64,000 nt of DNA from Rotaria sp. Silwood1 (Eukaryota > Rotifera > Eurotatoria > Philodinida > Philodinidae), in contig CAJNOP010000001.1 of the NCBI GenBank assembly GCA_905250075.1, positions 1,629,912 through 1,693,911 of the forward strand, read 5' to 3'. Both the position numbers and the translations under genes were made by a program. The stretch's first letter is position 1. Each line of letters starts with the position of its first letter. Of this stretch, positions 1-13,400 are shown one piece after another. The notes beneath the pieces are model-generated. The model made no database searches. It was not told the origin of the DNA and saw only the letters and a list, made by a program, of their open reading frames with translations.

Positions 1-2662
1 CTAAATAGATTACCAACAAGATCTTGATGTCAAATCTTATTGTATGTATTATCGTAGTAAAAATAAACCATTAATATTGGAATATTAGCTATCCTAGTTG
101 TTTTTTTTTACTTCTTGATAGATAGATAGTATTCTAATTGAAAGTAGCCAGCCTGAACGAAAACCGAACTGTTCAGTGTTTCATTTTTTTCTCCATAATA
201 ATTTTTTCAAAGAGTTTTGATACATAGTTAAAAATGAAATCGGTCATGTCTGAGTATAAAGAGATGCGTTAGATTGTAATTTTCTCCATGTAATTATTTT
301 AGCTGACTTCCAATTGTTAGAGTATCTCCATTTGCTTAGTTAGATATTGAAGCAGTTTCAGTGAAAGTCGTTTAATTATAAAATTGAACACAATATCGAA
401 ACTAGTCGACTTTTTCGACTTCAATATTTGAGATATTCAGTTTCCATTTGAGTTTTAGACAAGCACTCCTACTATTTATTCGATTTACTTTTTGAAATTA
501 TTTTGTTTTTTTTCTTTTGATTATTTTTGTTTCTGACTTTTTTCACTTTCCTCAGCTTCCGGATAAAAGAAAGAGGCAGTGTGGATCAATATTCTTCTTT
601 TTCTCTTTATTATGTAAGTCTAATTTTCAAGACATCAAGAAAGGACACGTCATTCACATACAACCCATCAGCATGCATTCTTCTATTCTGTTTCTTTACC
701 CGAAACTCGTGTAACAATGTGTGAATAACTTTATACACTTTTCAATGTACATGGGGCAATATTTTATTGTTATCTAACATAATATCCTAACAAGTATTCA
801 TTACTGGCTAGTGATCACTAATGCCAACTTTCAGAATCTATCTTTTTGCTCAATCCTACATGTATAAACGTTAAATTGATGTTTCTATTCGAACGTTTTG
901 AAGAATGTGATGACGTTAGAGTGTAACAAAGATTAGTGTTTTTGTTATCTATTCTTTCAAGCTTCTACCTGTTTTATCTGATAGTGTACAACCTCATTTG
1001 TTGATGAATACATTGAAATCACCAGTGATAATTTTTTTTTTCAGTGATCTATGGTTCTAATTCTTTTAAACTTTTGGCTTGACTCGCTAGACAGTAAATA
1101 GTAATCATTCTAATTGTTTCAAAGAATCCATTAACATCGACAATTATTGTGTTATACATTTGTTAAAAAAATATTTTCTAATGATTTGAAAATATTTTCT
1201 AAAGTAACTCCCGTGAATCATTCTACTAGAATTTCATCCACTAGTTTTGGATAGTTGGCCTAGAATTCTCATTGATGAAATTGTTTCATTGCTATTATTT
1301 TAGAATTAGATGTTTTACCAAGGAAAAGGACTTAACATGTGCTCTTAAAGTAGAAAACTATCACGTTGAGCACAAAGATATGTGCTTGAACATTCATGTA
1401 TTCGACCGTTTTATATAACTGAAATACTAGCAACTTAATGTTAATAATGTGTTATATTCAGGAAGGTCTTTAGCAGTAAATCAAAATTCATTTGTTCTTC
1501 GTTGCAAGGAGTACGTAACAAACAGTAAAAGCAAAAGAATCGGGCATAAATTTCAGTCTCATCACAGTAGTCTTGATATATTTAAATTGTTGGAATCACT
1601 ATTGATTATTTACTTCTAATTTTAATTTATTACGCCATTGACCGAGATACATTGTTTTTTGAAAATAATCTTCGGTTGTATTAGTTGGTGATGTAGCCGA
1701 TAGTCAGGTCTTCAAGTAAACCGCTGGGTTATAATCAAATAAGAAACATGACATACGGTTTGAAATAGCACATGTCAAGTATTCAAATATAAGACGACGT
1801 TATTGCTCTTCTAATTATGATTGTGATTGATTGTTCGCTAAATTTACGAACTTTAGAGCCATTGATAAGATCGTTCAACCAGTAATCTTTCGTTGTCCAG
1901 TCGATAATGCATCTTGTTGTTTTATGTATGTTTGCTGCTATTTCCACTAAAATCTAAATTTTTTTAGATTTTTGAGTTGTAGATGACTCAGACAGAGCAT
2001 TTAGATTCTGAGTGTATGTGATTACATCTTTTAAATTGTATATTTCTGTTGTTAGGATATTACCATTGGTTCTGTGTTAATTATTATATGTCATAGCTGT
2101 AATAGATGAGTTATTTGGCTGCAAATTTAACGACGTATGTTTCTTTTGACACCGATAATGACTGTTGATTCCCCTTCTCATTCAACTAAGAGGAGAAGGA
2201 TGCTGTCAAGATAAGAATGTAAGCAAAAAGGCCGTGCGTCTGTTCTCGAGAAAGGAAAGAATAACAGTAGATTTGGTACTTTCAGTAGTAATCAATTACC
2301 AATACATTAAGTTATCAGTAATGTTTTTTTTTCATCTATTATACCTTATAGCAGTTTGTTTGCTGATTATTTTGGTTATCAAAGTTTATTTAATTCAATC
2401 CAAAAATAACAATACTGAGAACAAAATACTAAAAAACCTTAAGCATATTTAGAGCTATAACATTTTTACTATTCCTACAATGTCTGATAGACGAAAAACT
2501 TTTCTAATAAAGTTATATTTTTAGCAATACATTACCGATTATACTGATAAATCCCATATTCATAAGCTTTCATTTACTTTCAAATTTATTCTCTATGCTT
2601 TTTGAAATTTTCCGCAATACTACTTTGAAACTAAAATCTTACACATTCTGTATATTTTCTAG
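1..2662. other. Non-coding stretch, probably TIMELESS intron or upstream sequence
   Basis: I see no convincing gene here. Both strands are AT-rich and broken by stops; the open frames, such as one near 2165-2452, look like no family I know and lack protein-like composition. The stretch ends at a splice acceptor (CTAG at 2659-2662) leading into a TIMELESS exon that starts in mid-codon. The simplest reading is a large intron whose upstream exons lie left of the window. Confidence 0.5.
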
Positions 2663-4310
2663 ATGAACAAGAATCAATACATACAACTGAACGTGAAGAA
2701 GAATTCGACTTTAAAAGATTTATAATTCGGTAAGTGAAAATTAAACAATAAAAGTCTATGCTTTCTAAAAGATTATTACTAACTATCAGAATAGTCATAG
2801 GATTGATATAATTCAGCATAAATATTAAAAAAAAAATAAGCCTCTATCAACATTACATTCACATCCATCGACAAAAAAATTGTAATATGATCTAAAATAA
2901 ATAGTAACCATAGCCTTGATAATTGTTATATAATTTGTTTATGTTTATATAAATATGATAGTTTGTGAAAGTAGATTATATATGACTTAGATTATCATCA
3001 TAATGGATAATAAATTGAAAAATGATCAAATCTTTATATTTTAGTTTCGCACATTCAAGTATACTTTCGTCATATATTGATGTTCTTCGTACATATACAA
3101 GCAATACACCATATTTAAATCATTGTATAATTCGTATGTTTTATCGTGTATCAGTTGATTGTAATTATTCTGGTATACTTTTTCAAATGTCATTATTTCG
3201 TATCTTTCAAAAATTTCATCTTGATCCATTAGCAAAATTACAACAATTTTCTGTAAATTTAATTTCATGTCAATGAATTTTTTTATCTCAATGTTTTATT
3301 CTATAGGAATTATTACAATTTGGTACTTGGTTATTACGTAAATTTTTTGTATCTACACAAAAGAATCCATATATATATGCTGAATTACTTTTTTGGAAAG
3401 ATCGAAGTCTTGTTGAAGATATGCTTGATGGATATCGTCAAATTACTCATACGAATGAAGGAGAAAAGTAAAAATTTTTGTTCTCCTTTGTTTTTAAATA
3501 TTAGTTTATTTTTTTTTTATTTAGAAAAACTAAAGCAGGATCATGGTCAATTGAACATCAAATTGAATTACGAGATCTTTTTAGAAAAATTAAAGAAGAA
3601 CAAGCAGAAAATATTGGTTTGTAGATAGAAATACTTTTTTTTTTGTGTATTTTACTTATTTGATAAACTATAGGACTTGAACAAACTGATATTGTTGATC
3701 GAATTATGTTGGAATTAACCGAAAAAACAAAAACAAGACGTCAAATAATAAAAGAATTAAAAAATCAAGGCCTAATTAAAAGTATTAAAGAACTTAAACT
3801 GTATGATCAATATTTTGTTTTTTTTTGGTATTATTTATATTTATAATGTTGTTATTTTCTTTTATTAGTAAAAAAGGAACAAATCGTCGATCAAAAAAAA
3901 AAGATTTTCTTGATAATTCAAAACTTGGTTCGGATTCAGATGTTTCAGATATAGACGATGATGATGAAAACGATGACAATGCTGATAATAATCGTTCTAT
4001 TGAAAATAAATTAATTTCATCTGAACATGAACAAGATCAATCAAATGATTCAAATTCAAAATCTGATAATATTATATCAACAGAAATTCCTCCTAAAAAC
4101 ACTGCACAAGAAGTAGAAGAAGATAAAGAAGAAGAAGAAGAAGAAGAATCATTACCAATTCTAACAAAACAAAGTCGTAAATATGAATCTTCATCAATGT
4201 TCAATGATAATGATAATGATGATGATGATGATGATGATGATATATCTTCATCACGACCAATAAAAAAAGCACGTCGTCAGTTGGTGTCTTCAAGTGAAGA
4301 CGATGATTAG
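2663..4310 (+). CDS. TIMELESS: TIMELESS, C-terminal exons (5' partial)
   Basis: TIMELESS acts with TIPIN in the replication fork protection complex in the nucleus. Six exons are read: 2663-2729, 3045-3252, 3307-3467, 3525-3616, 3674-3800 and 3869-4310, all phase-consistent and ending in TAG. About 365 codons are present. Diagnostic stretches are FAHSSILSSYIDVLR, then LFQMSLFRIFQKF, then AELLFWKDRSLVEDM, then W-S-EHQIELRDLFRKIKEE, then RRQIIKELKNQGLIKSIKEL, the order seen in the C-terminal part of animal TIMELESS. The tail (from about 3900) is acidic and Ser-rich, with Asp/Glu runs encoded by GAT and GAA microsatellites and a basic KKARRQ patch near the end, as is usual for the family. The N-terminal two thirds (human protein about 1,200 residues) is missing from the window. 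Either it lies left of a large intron or the copy is truncated. Confidence 0.85.
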
Positions 4311-4355
4311 TTTATTTTTCTGGACTTACTTTTTTTGCTCTTTCTTGTATATGAC

Positions 4356-4361
4356 AATAAA
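4356..4361 (+). promoter_or_regulatory. Polyadenylation signal AATAAA after TIMELESS
   Basis: AATAAA lies 46 bases after the TIMELESS stop codon, in a T-rich 3' flank. No stronger candidate lies closer. Confidence 0.55.
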
Positions 4362-7300
4362 ACAATATCAATTATTATATCTATTTTTGTTTTGATATAC
4401 TTTTATAGAAACTTTTCTCTATAATTAGTGAGATGATAACAAAAAATGTAAATAGTATCTGTCAATTATGAAAAAAACATGACCTATAGATACTTGGTCG
4501 TTTATCTGTTTTCTATATTAATTAAGTTATGCGAATATTATAGAGAAATATAAGAATAATAATGATATTTATCATATAATATCTAATACTTTCTAAATTT
4601 TCTTTCGTGTTTTCAATGTATGTAATTATAATTATACATATGTTGTCCGGTAAATATAAAGACAAGAAGAAAAAACAAATCGATCCGAATAAATATAGAA
4701 CAGGCTAATCAGATAAGAGTCAGATGTCTGTTTTATTTGTCTCATACACCTGTTCGTGAAATATAAATTTACTATTATTAATATGTACAAAGTTTTCAAT
4801 TTCGTATTACAACAATCCCATGTATGTGTTAAAAGATACGACATTGCGAAAGAAGTCTAATGATGCTACCATCAGTTTTACCCATAGTTTTTCTTCTTCT
4901 CTTTGTATATTAGAATCAATGTGATAATCATGCTCTCTTACTATGCTATAACTGGTCGTTGTACTGGTGGCTTGTAGTGGGAGGAAGGATGAGAGATGCA
5001 TGGTGTACAGTAAGGAAGACAATATATATATATATATGTATACAGCGAAGAAATGCGGTATCTTCTCTTCTCTTCTTTCTCTATACTTCATATGTTTGAT
5101 TATAAATGCATATACACGAGAAGAAAAAGAATTTCTTACTATGACTACAGACTACTGATATTTTATCTGCCCATGTTATTGTTGTTTTCTTTGTCTAAAC
5201 TATTCACATACATGCCGTTTTCTTCCTTTACGGTTATTCTGTTCATTGCAGGTCGCCTCTCTCAGTGTTTTTCCTGGCGGTTGATGAGTGATCGTTAATA
5301 GAGAGAAAAAGAATTTTTGGTTCGTTCTAATAATATCGTGTAAGGAACACAGATACATCCATATACGATGGTGTTTCTTTTTTTTCTTGTAGTAGTTTTA
5401 TTCATACAAAGAAAGAAGAAAAAAAACTTCTGTTACTTTTTGTTCCCTAAAGCTTGTCCTCTACTTTTGACACATATTCTGCCTACGCAAAAGATATTTC
5501 CGTATTCGAGACATTACGTATGTCTTGTACATATATGCCTACATAGAAGTTCGTATAACCTCGCGTGTATTAATCCACTCTTTTATTTTCTTATTAAGCG
5601 TTACTAGCAGAGCATTGACTCAGCTGAAAAATTCTCGAAGAAAGAAAAAGACACGAACAACTACAATACAAAGACAGTCTTGTGTTGTAAGTATAAGCAT
5701 ATGAATATTATAAATTCTCTATCCCTCTCTTTCTTTTTAGACGAAAAGGTTAAAAAAGTATACTTCAATTTGAAGTGGAATAATCTTTGTCATACTAGCA
5801 TACACTTGACAGTAGTATAGTTCAAAAGTAGAAGATAGAAAGAAAGACAGATAATGTAATCTTTGCTAATTGCAAAAGCAAAAACCCCCCAAAAAAAGAG
5901 GTTTTATGTATATCAAATCATTATGCATCTGTATTAGATCAATTATCAATTGATAAATGTTAGTTTTGTTATATGTATATTGCCATTAGAAGACTATCTT
6001 TTCATGGTGAGAATAGTGCTTCATTGAACTTTTCGATGTTCGCCTTTTGTCCTTTGTTTTGTTTCCTTTCTTTGTCGACATATGAAAGATTATTACTGAT
6101 ACCACTCATCGAGTGGTCAGCACAATGCCATGTCTAAAGTCAAGAGAAAGAAAAGGAGAAGATCATCGATATGCTATCGGGCGATGAAATGTCGCTCATT
6201 ATATATATTTACATATATATAGATAGATAGATAGATAGATTATATAGAAAGAAAACCTACACACTTGCGTATGTTATTCATAAGTTGTCCTAGCAGGAAA
6301 AGGGTAGATCGAATAAATAAATGGTTCAATTAAGTTGTTGTTCGTCTTATATAAAACAATAATCATGACAGACTGAGGATGACTAAGTTCGCCCACATAT
6401 TTCGCCTCCTTTTTAAAGTCACCTTTGTGATTAAGAAACAACAACAAAAAAAAAACGGAGTGTGAATAAGTATTTTAATGCAAAACAGAAGGAAGAAAAT
6501 GAATTGATTCGTTCTTTTATTCTATTACTAATAAACCTTATGAGTGTAAGAATAATTTAGATGCTTGGTCGTTCATTGAATTGATTATGTATATATATAT
6601 AGAAGTTATTTTCAGATGCATTGCACACAAATTTAATCGTATAAATAACTACATTTTATTCTTCTCTATAGGGTAGTTAACATTTAATCATCAGTATGTA
6701 TGTCTGTTATAGTTTAATCTAGTTTTTTTCGAGTCAATTACTATCTAATGTATCTATTAACAACGAGGCTTCAATTTTTTCTCGGAGGTGGTTTCTATTA
6801 AATTGATTTCTTTGATTGTGTTACTATAGTTATTCTCATAGAATAGAAAGAAATTTCTCTTTGTTCAATAATGATATAAAAGTAAAGAGATAGAATGAAT
6901 TTTTTTTTTCATTGATCATCTTTCGATAAATAATGTCAGTGATATAAAAATCATAGTGGCATTTTTCTCTTAAATAAATGAATGTTTTTGTCTGTGTTTT
7001 AAGTCATTCTATTTTGTTTTTTATCAAAATATTTCATCGCGTGCACACATTTAATACAGGTGCCTCTCTTTTCTTTTTTTATTTCTTCTCCCTTTTGTGT
7101 ATGTTAACTGTTTCATGAATAGAGGTTGGCGTTGGAGATTTTATTCTGTTCTTTCCTTTTATACTCACATAGGCACATACATACATATATATTTATATAC
7201 GAATGAGAGACATACCGAAACTAATTTTTTCAAAAAAAAAATTTCATGTGTTCTGCTTTTTTTCTTTCTCATCTACTAGGTGAATCATATATATCTACGA

Positions 7301-7409
7301 TTCGAAAACGTATAACCATCTAAACTACTACTACTACAGGTCGTCGTTAAAGAAGAAGAATAAGAAAGGAAAAAAAAATAACTTTTGAACAGAAAGAAAA
7401 AGGAAAAAA
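4362..7409. other. Intergenic region and probable filamin 5' region
   Basis: About 3 kb with no convincing coding exon on either strand. It holds AT dinucleotide runs and a short GATA microsatellite. A consensus-like donor (GTAAGTATAAG) sits near 5688. A polypyrimidine-poor acceptor (CTACTACTACAG) sits at 7328-7339, 70 bases before the filamin ATG. These could bound a 5'UTR intron, or the acceptor could receive a spliced leader; the sequence alone cannot decide. Confidence 0.5.
6221..6240. repeat. (GATA)n microsatellite
   Basis: Five perfect AGAT/GATA units, flanked by TA-rich sequence, upstream of filamin. Confidence 0.9.
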
Positions 7410-10400
7410 ATGTCAACTATGTATAACCAGTCAGCAAACGGCTATTCAGGTGGAGGAGGAGGAGGCGGACCTGGCTACACTGAAAATCTTCAACACAACG
7501 AACAAAGTGAACATTTAGACGAAGACGAATTTGGACGTACCGAAGAAGGTAAATAAAGATATGAGAATACAATAAAAAAAGAAAAGAAAACTTCTTCATC
7601 TTATCTTAAGCTCTATGTTTTCTTTTTACTCTTGAATAATTTTTTTTTTTTAAAGAATTTTATGAAGATATGCAGCGAGAATTAGCTGATGATGCACCAT
7701 GGAAGAGAATACAACAAAATACATTTACACGTTGGGCTAATGAACATTTAAAATTAGTTAATCGCCATATTGAAGATTTACAATCAGAATTAAGTGATGG
7801 TTTAAATTTAATTGCTTTAATTGAAGTTTTATCACAAAAAAAAGTTCCACGTCATAATAAACGACCCAATTTTCGTTCACAAAAATTAGAAAATGTATCT
7901 GTTGTATTAGACTTTCTTGAAAATACTGAACGTATACGTCTTGTTAATATTGGTAAGTAAGTTTATTTTACCTATTAGATACATATACACATATATAAAT
8001 GTATGTGAGAGTGTAGTGAAGAGATTTCTTGAGAGCATAGAAATGTACTTAAGACAAGTGCGTTAAGATTTTCGTCGGTTTTTTTTAAAAATATTTCGTT
8101 ATGTTTCTATCTTATGATATTAAATAAGAATTTTTTACTCAGTTAATCATTCTTTATCAATATTGTCTAATTCGTTATCGAATATGTAAGAAAACAAAAG
8201 GTTTCATATTTCATTGAAGAAGTAAAATCGAAAAAAAAAGAAAGAAACGATACAACTGTTATGTATTGAGAATCGATGAAGCAATGAGCTGGAAAGAATA
8301 AAGATTTTTTTTTTTCTTTTGCTTGTTTAATTGAGGATGAATTGAGAAGATTTATTAGCAGATAGAAAATTAAACGAAAGTTAGTTTTCAATTGAACATC
8401 ACTGAAATAAAACTGTACATAACAATTAATTTATCAAATTTCATATTATAGGTTTTTTTTTGTTTCAAATATCGAGTTATATTCCCTAATATTTGCTATA
8501 GATATGAATGATTCTTTAAGATTAGATTGACGTATCCTCAAGGCCTCAATGTCCATGAACTAAACGTCGAAGTGTACCTTGATATCGATTTCTTTTTGTT
8601 TCGGGCTCAATAAATGCTTAAAGATACGTCAACTAAATCTATTCAACACATTAATATATACCATAAATGTCATAGAATAAAGTTTACAATTCAATAATAT
8701 ATCTCAAAAAGAAAAAACGGAAACAGTATTTTAATCATTTGAATATAGATTGTTCTCATAAATTCTATTTCTATTGTCAAAATAAGAACTAGAGAAAAAT
8801 TGTTCTATTCAAAAATGATTTATTCATATTTGTTTAACTTTCACAAAGTATATAAATATTTTAAAAAAATTTAGATGCTACACATATTGTTGACGGTAAA
8901 TTAAAACTAATTCTTGGTTTAATATGGACATTAATTTTACATTATTCAATTTCATTACCTATGTGGGAATTCGAACAACCAGATGCACCTGGTTCAGGAA
9001 AAGATGCTACGCCAAAACAAAAACTTATGAATTGGATTCAAGAAAAATTACCACCAGAATTACCAATTACAAATTTTACATCTGATTGGAATGATGGTCG
9101 TGCTATTGGTGCACTCGTTGATGCATGTGCACCAGGTATTAAAAAAAATATATTTTCACTATCTTAAAAGAAAAAATACATCTTTTCCGGTTGTTTTGTT
9201 TTTTTTAATTAGGACTTTATCCGGATTGGAATGATCGTGATCCAAAGAATGCATTAGAAAATGCTCAAGAAGCTATGGATCTAGCTGAACATTGGTTAGG
9301 TGTACCACAATTAATTCAACCACATGAAATGATTAATCCAAAAGTTGATGAACAATCTATGATGACATATTTATCACAATATCCAAGTGCAAAATTGAAA
9401 CCAGGTGCACCTATTAGACCCAAGACCAATTCAGCACGAGTTCGATGTTATGGCAAAGGTTTGTACTTTAAATGATTATGTCTTTAAGAATAAAGATAGA
9501 AAAAAAAGGAACCATCTGATGCCTCTCTTTTTTTTGTCTCCATCACTCTCTCTCTCTTGTTGGATGAATTAACATTTGCCTTTTATTCTTCATTCACGAT
9601 CACTTCTCTCGTAACATACAGTCTAAATGATGAATTCATCTGAAAAAGTTGGAAATACAGAATCTTATTCATGTAAACGTCATGTAAAAAAAACAAAAAA
9701 TATTATTGAAGAACAATGGTTTAAACGAGTACATTATTATCATTACCGTCCTCGTTTGTTCAAATATAGTTCATTTGAAATATTTATTCGTTTTTGTTTT
9801 GTTTTTATTAGGTATTGAACCAAATGGTAATCATGTTGACACACCAGCTAAATTTCATGTTGAAACATTTGCTGCTGGCAAAGGTAATGTTGATATTATT
9901 ATTATTAATCCAAAAGGACAACGAGAAAGAGTAAGAAAAACAAAAGAAAATGTCTTTTTTTTATTATTACTACAAAAATATTTATATATTAGTGTGATGT
10001 GGATTTTCGTAACGATAAAAATCAAACATATGATTGCACATATTATCCAACAATGGAAGGACAATATAAAGTAAATTATGAAGTATATGAATAAAATAAA
10101 TTTGTATGATCTATTTAATAGGTTATTGTCAAATTTGCTGGACAAGAAGTACCAAAATCACCATTTTCACCTTATGTCGAAGGAAAAGCAGGTGATGCAA
10201 GTAAATGTCAAGCACATGGACCTGGTCTTGAATCAAATGGTGTTATGGTTGATAGACCAACATGGTTTGAAATCGATGCAGCAGGTTCGTTTAAAGCTCA
10301 TTTACTGTGTTTTTTTTTCAATTTATCTTTCAATATGAAATAGATGCTGGTAATGGTCTTGCTGAAGTTGTACTTGTTGATCCACGTGGTCGACAAGATG

Positions 10401-13400
10401 TTGTACCTGTAGCAGTTAAACAAACTAGTCCTGGAAAATTTCGTTGTGAATATGTACCACGTGAACCTGGTCTTCATTCAGTAAATATATTCTTTGCTGG
10501 TCGACCTATACCAAATAGTCCATATGGTGTCACTGTTTCATCATGTATGTAAAAGTTTTAAAAAAAAATAATTTTTTTCTTTTTGAAAAAGAAAACAAAA
10601 TACACATAAACGACTTATGTAATAGCATCAATTTCATCATACGATGATTTAAGAGATAGATTAACAACAAGTGAGGATGATTATCATTCATCAATTGAAT
10701 TAGAACGATCAAAAAGTACAACTAGTGTTGATACAATATATGCTCTAAAATACCAACATGGTTTGTTTTATTATCATTTTTATTTCTTCGTAGACGGGGA
10801 GGATTAGTAATTACTTTTTCTTTTATATTTTACTTAAAATGGTGATGGATAGTAGTAGTATTTGAATTTTTGTAAAAGAATATATTAACATTCTTTTGTG
10901 GTTGTTTATTTTTTCCTCGTAGCATCTGACGCCAAAAAATGTCGTGCTTATGGACGAGGTATTCAACCAAAAGGTGTTCGTACAGGTGATGTTGCTGAAT
11001 TTCGTGTTATTACAAAAGATGCTGGAGATGGTATTATGAAAGCAACAGTAACTGGACCAGGTAAAAAGTCTTACTTGTTTTTTTTATAGAATTTTATTCT
11101 TAAAAATTTTTTTTTCTTTTTATTCCAGATGGTTCGGAAATTCCTTGTCGTGTAACAAAAGCAAACAGTACAACATATGAATGTGGCTATGTACCCAATC
11201 GTATAGGAAATTATACAGTCAATATAACATATGGTGGTGCTCATATACCTAAAAGTCCATTTCCAGTTGATGTTGGACCATATAAAGATTCTCGAATACG
11301 AGCATTTGGACCAGGTCTCGAAGGTGGTATAATTGGTTTTCCAGCTGATTTTGTTGTTGAAACAAATGGTGAAACTGGTTCATTAGGTAGGTTAAAAAAA
11401 TATAGTTTTCCTTTTCATAATTAAATTTTATTATTCAATAATAATTAATTAGGTGATATAAGTAAGTATCTATTTGATGTGTACCCCTTTAGTAAAATGC
11501 ATGGATTGGACTTTGGGTTTTTTTTTGTTTTTCATCTACATATATATAGTTGAAATTTCATTTTGTTTTTTTTTCTTGTTTTTTCTTAAAAGGCTTTTCA
11601 ATCGAAGGACCATCACAAGCACGTATTGAATGTAATGATAATGGTGATGGTTCAGCTAATGTTCGTTATTGGCCAACAATACAAGGTGAATATGCTGTCC
11701 ATATTCTTTGTAATGATGAAGATATACCACATTCACCATTTATGGCATGGATTGAAGCACCAGGAAATTTTGATTCGAATAAAGTAAAAAAATAAATATT
11801 TGATTTTTAATAAGAATATTTATGTTTTTTTCTTTTTTGTTATTTAGGTTAAAGCTTATGGTCCAGGACTTGAACCATCAGGACAAATAATTGATAAACC
11901 AACAGAATTTACAATTGATACACATAATGCTGGTGAAGCACAATTACATGTTCAAGCTATTGATCAAGATTATCAACCAGTTGATGTTCATGTAAGAAAT
12001 AATGGTAATGGTACATATACGTGTCGTTATACACCAAGAAATCCTAATCGTCATTGTATTTTAATTGATTATGGTGGTGTTGCTATACCACATAGTCCAT
12101 TTCGAGTAATATTCTTTTTTTTTTTTTTGTATAAAAAGAAACTAAATCAAAATAATAATAATAAAAATAAAATTTCAGGTTTGGCCAACAGAACCATCAA
12201 ACCCATCTAAAGTTCGTGTTTATGGTCCTGGTGTTGAACGTGGTGTTAAAATGAATACGTCAACACAGTTTACTGTTGATTGTAAAGAAGCAGGACCAGG
12301 TAAAAAGAAATCTTAATATATATGTTGTTTGTTATGATTGCTATCTCTTTTCACTTTATACTAACATTTAATTCACTTAAAATAATGCATGATTAATTAA
12401 CTTTATTTGCATGTTAGTGATTTCTACTAATCTCAATCATCGTTTTCGTTCACTTGATTCGCTCGATATTGATAAATGTGACAATGATATCATACCATAC
12501 AAAATTGATATTCAAGATTTAGATAATGAACAACATTGTTCATTTGCTATACAAAATGATGATAAAAATAATGCAATACACGTTACATATAGACCACAAG
12601 CACGCGTAACACTTGTGAATGTTGCTGTTGTTTGGTAGATGCTTTTTATGCCTTTTTTTTAAAATTTGCTTAGCTTGCATGCTCAGTTTACTAATAAAAT
12701 ATTTAGATTAGATTTGAAAATCAATAGCAAAAAAAAAACGAAATAAAATAAAATGAATTGATTTATTCATTTCAGGTGATATATCAATTGCTTTAACTGA
12801 TTCAAAAAATCAAGATGTTCCATTTACAATTGATGATAATCAAGATGGAACATTTACTATAACTTATACACCGAAATTACCTGGTGTACATTGTATAAGT
12901 GTTCTATTTGGCGATAATGAAATACCTATATCACCACTTAAAGTTACTATTGAACCAAGTGTTGATGTAAATAAAATACGTGTTGAAGGTCTTGAAACAA
13001 GTAAGTTTAAATGTATAAATCAATGTTATTTAAAAGTAGAAAATACTAAAAAACGAAAGATGTTTTTGATCTACTTCTATGTGTGTTAGTTTCTAAGCAT
13101 AAGTGTTTTTTTTTCTTTTCTCTTTCTACACACACACATTCTCTATCTCTCTCTCATAAATCATAGTGCCTATTGTTGGACAACCTGCTCAGGTAACATT
13201 AAATACATTAGCAGCTGGTACATTACCAGCTAATGCAATTCATGCTCGTATTGTTGGACCAAAAGGTAGTACACAAGAAGCAATCGTAACACCAGCACCA
13301 CAAGGTTATAATCTTCGTTTTAATGTACCTGAACCAGGTACATATACAATTGAACCCGATGTATGTACATTACCATTACGTCCAGTACAAATCACAGCTA

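Noticed and set aside
2165..2452. 95-codon open frame upstream of TIMELESS
   Set aside because: No resemblance to TIMELESS or any family, and its C-terminal hydrophobic stretch is typical of translated AT-rich DNA.
9627..10145. Several open frames on both strands around filamin exons 5-6
   Set aside because: They run through introns into exons in wrong frames; the filamin reading accounts for the conserved segments.
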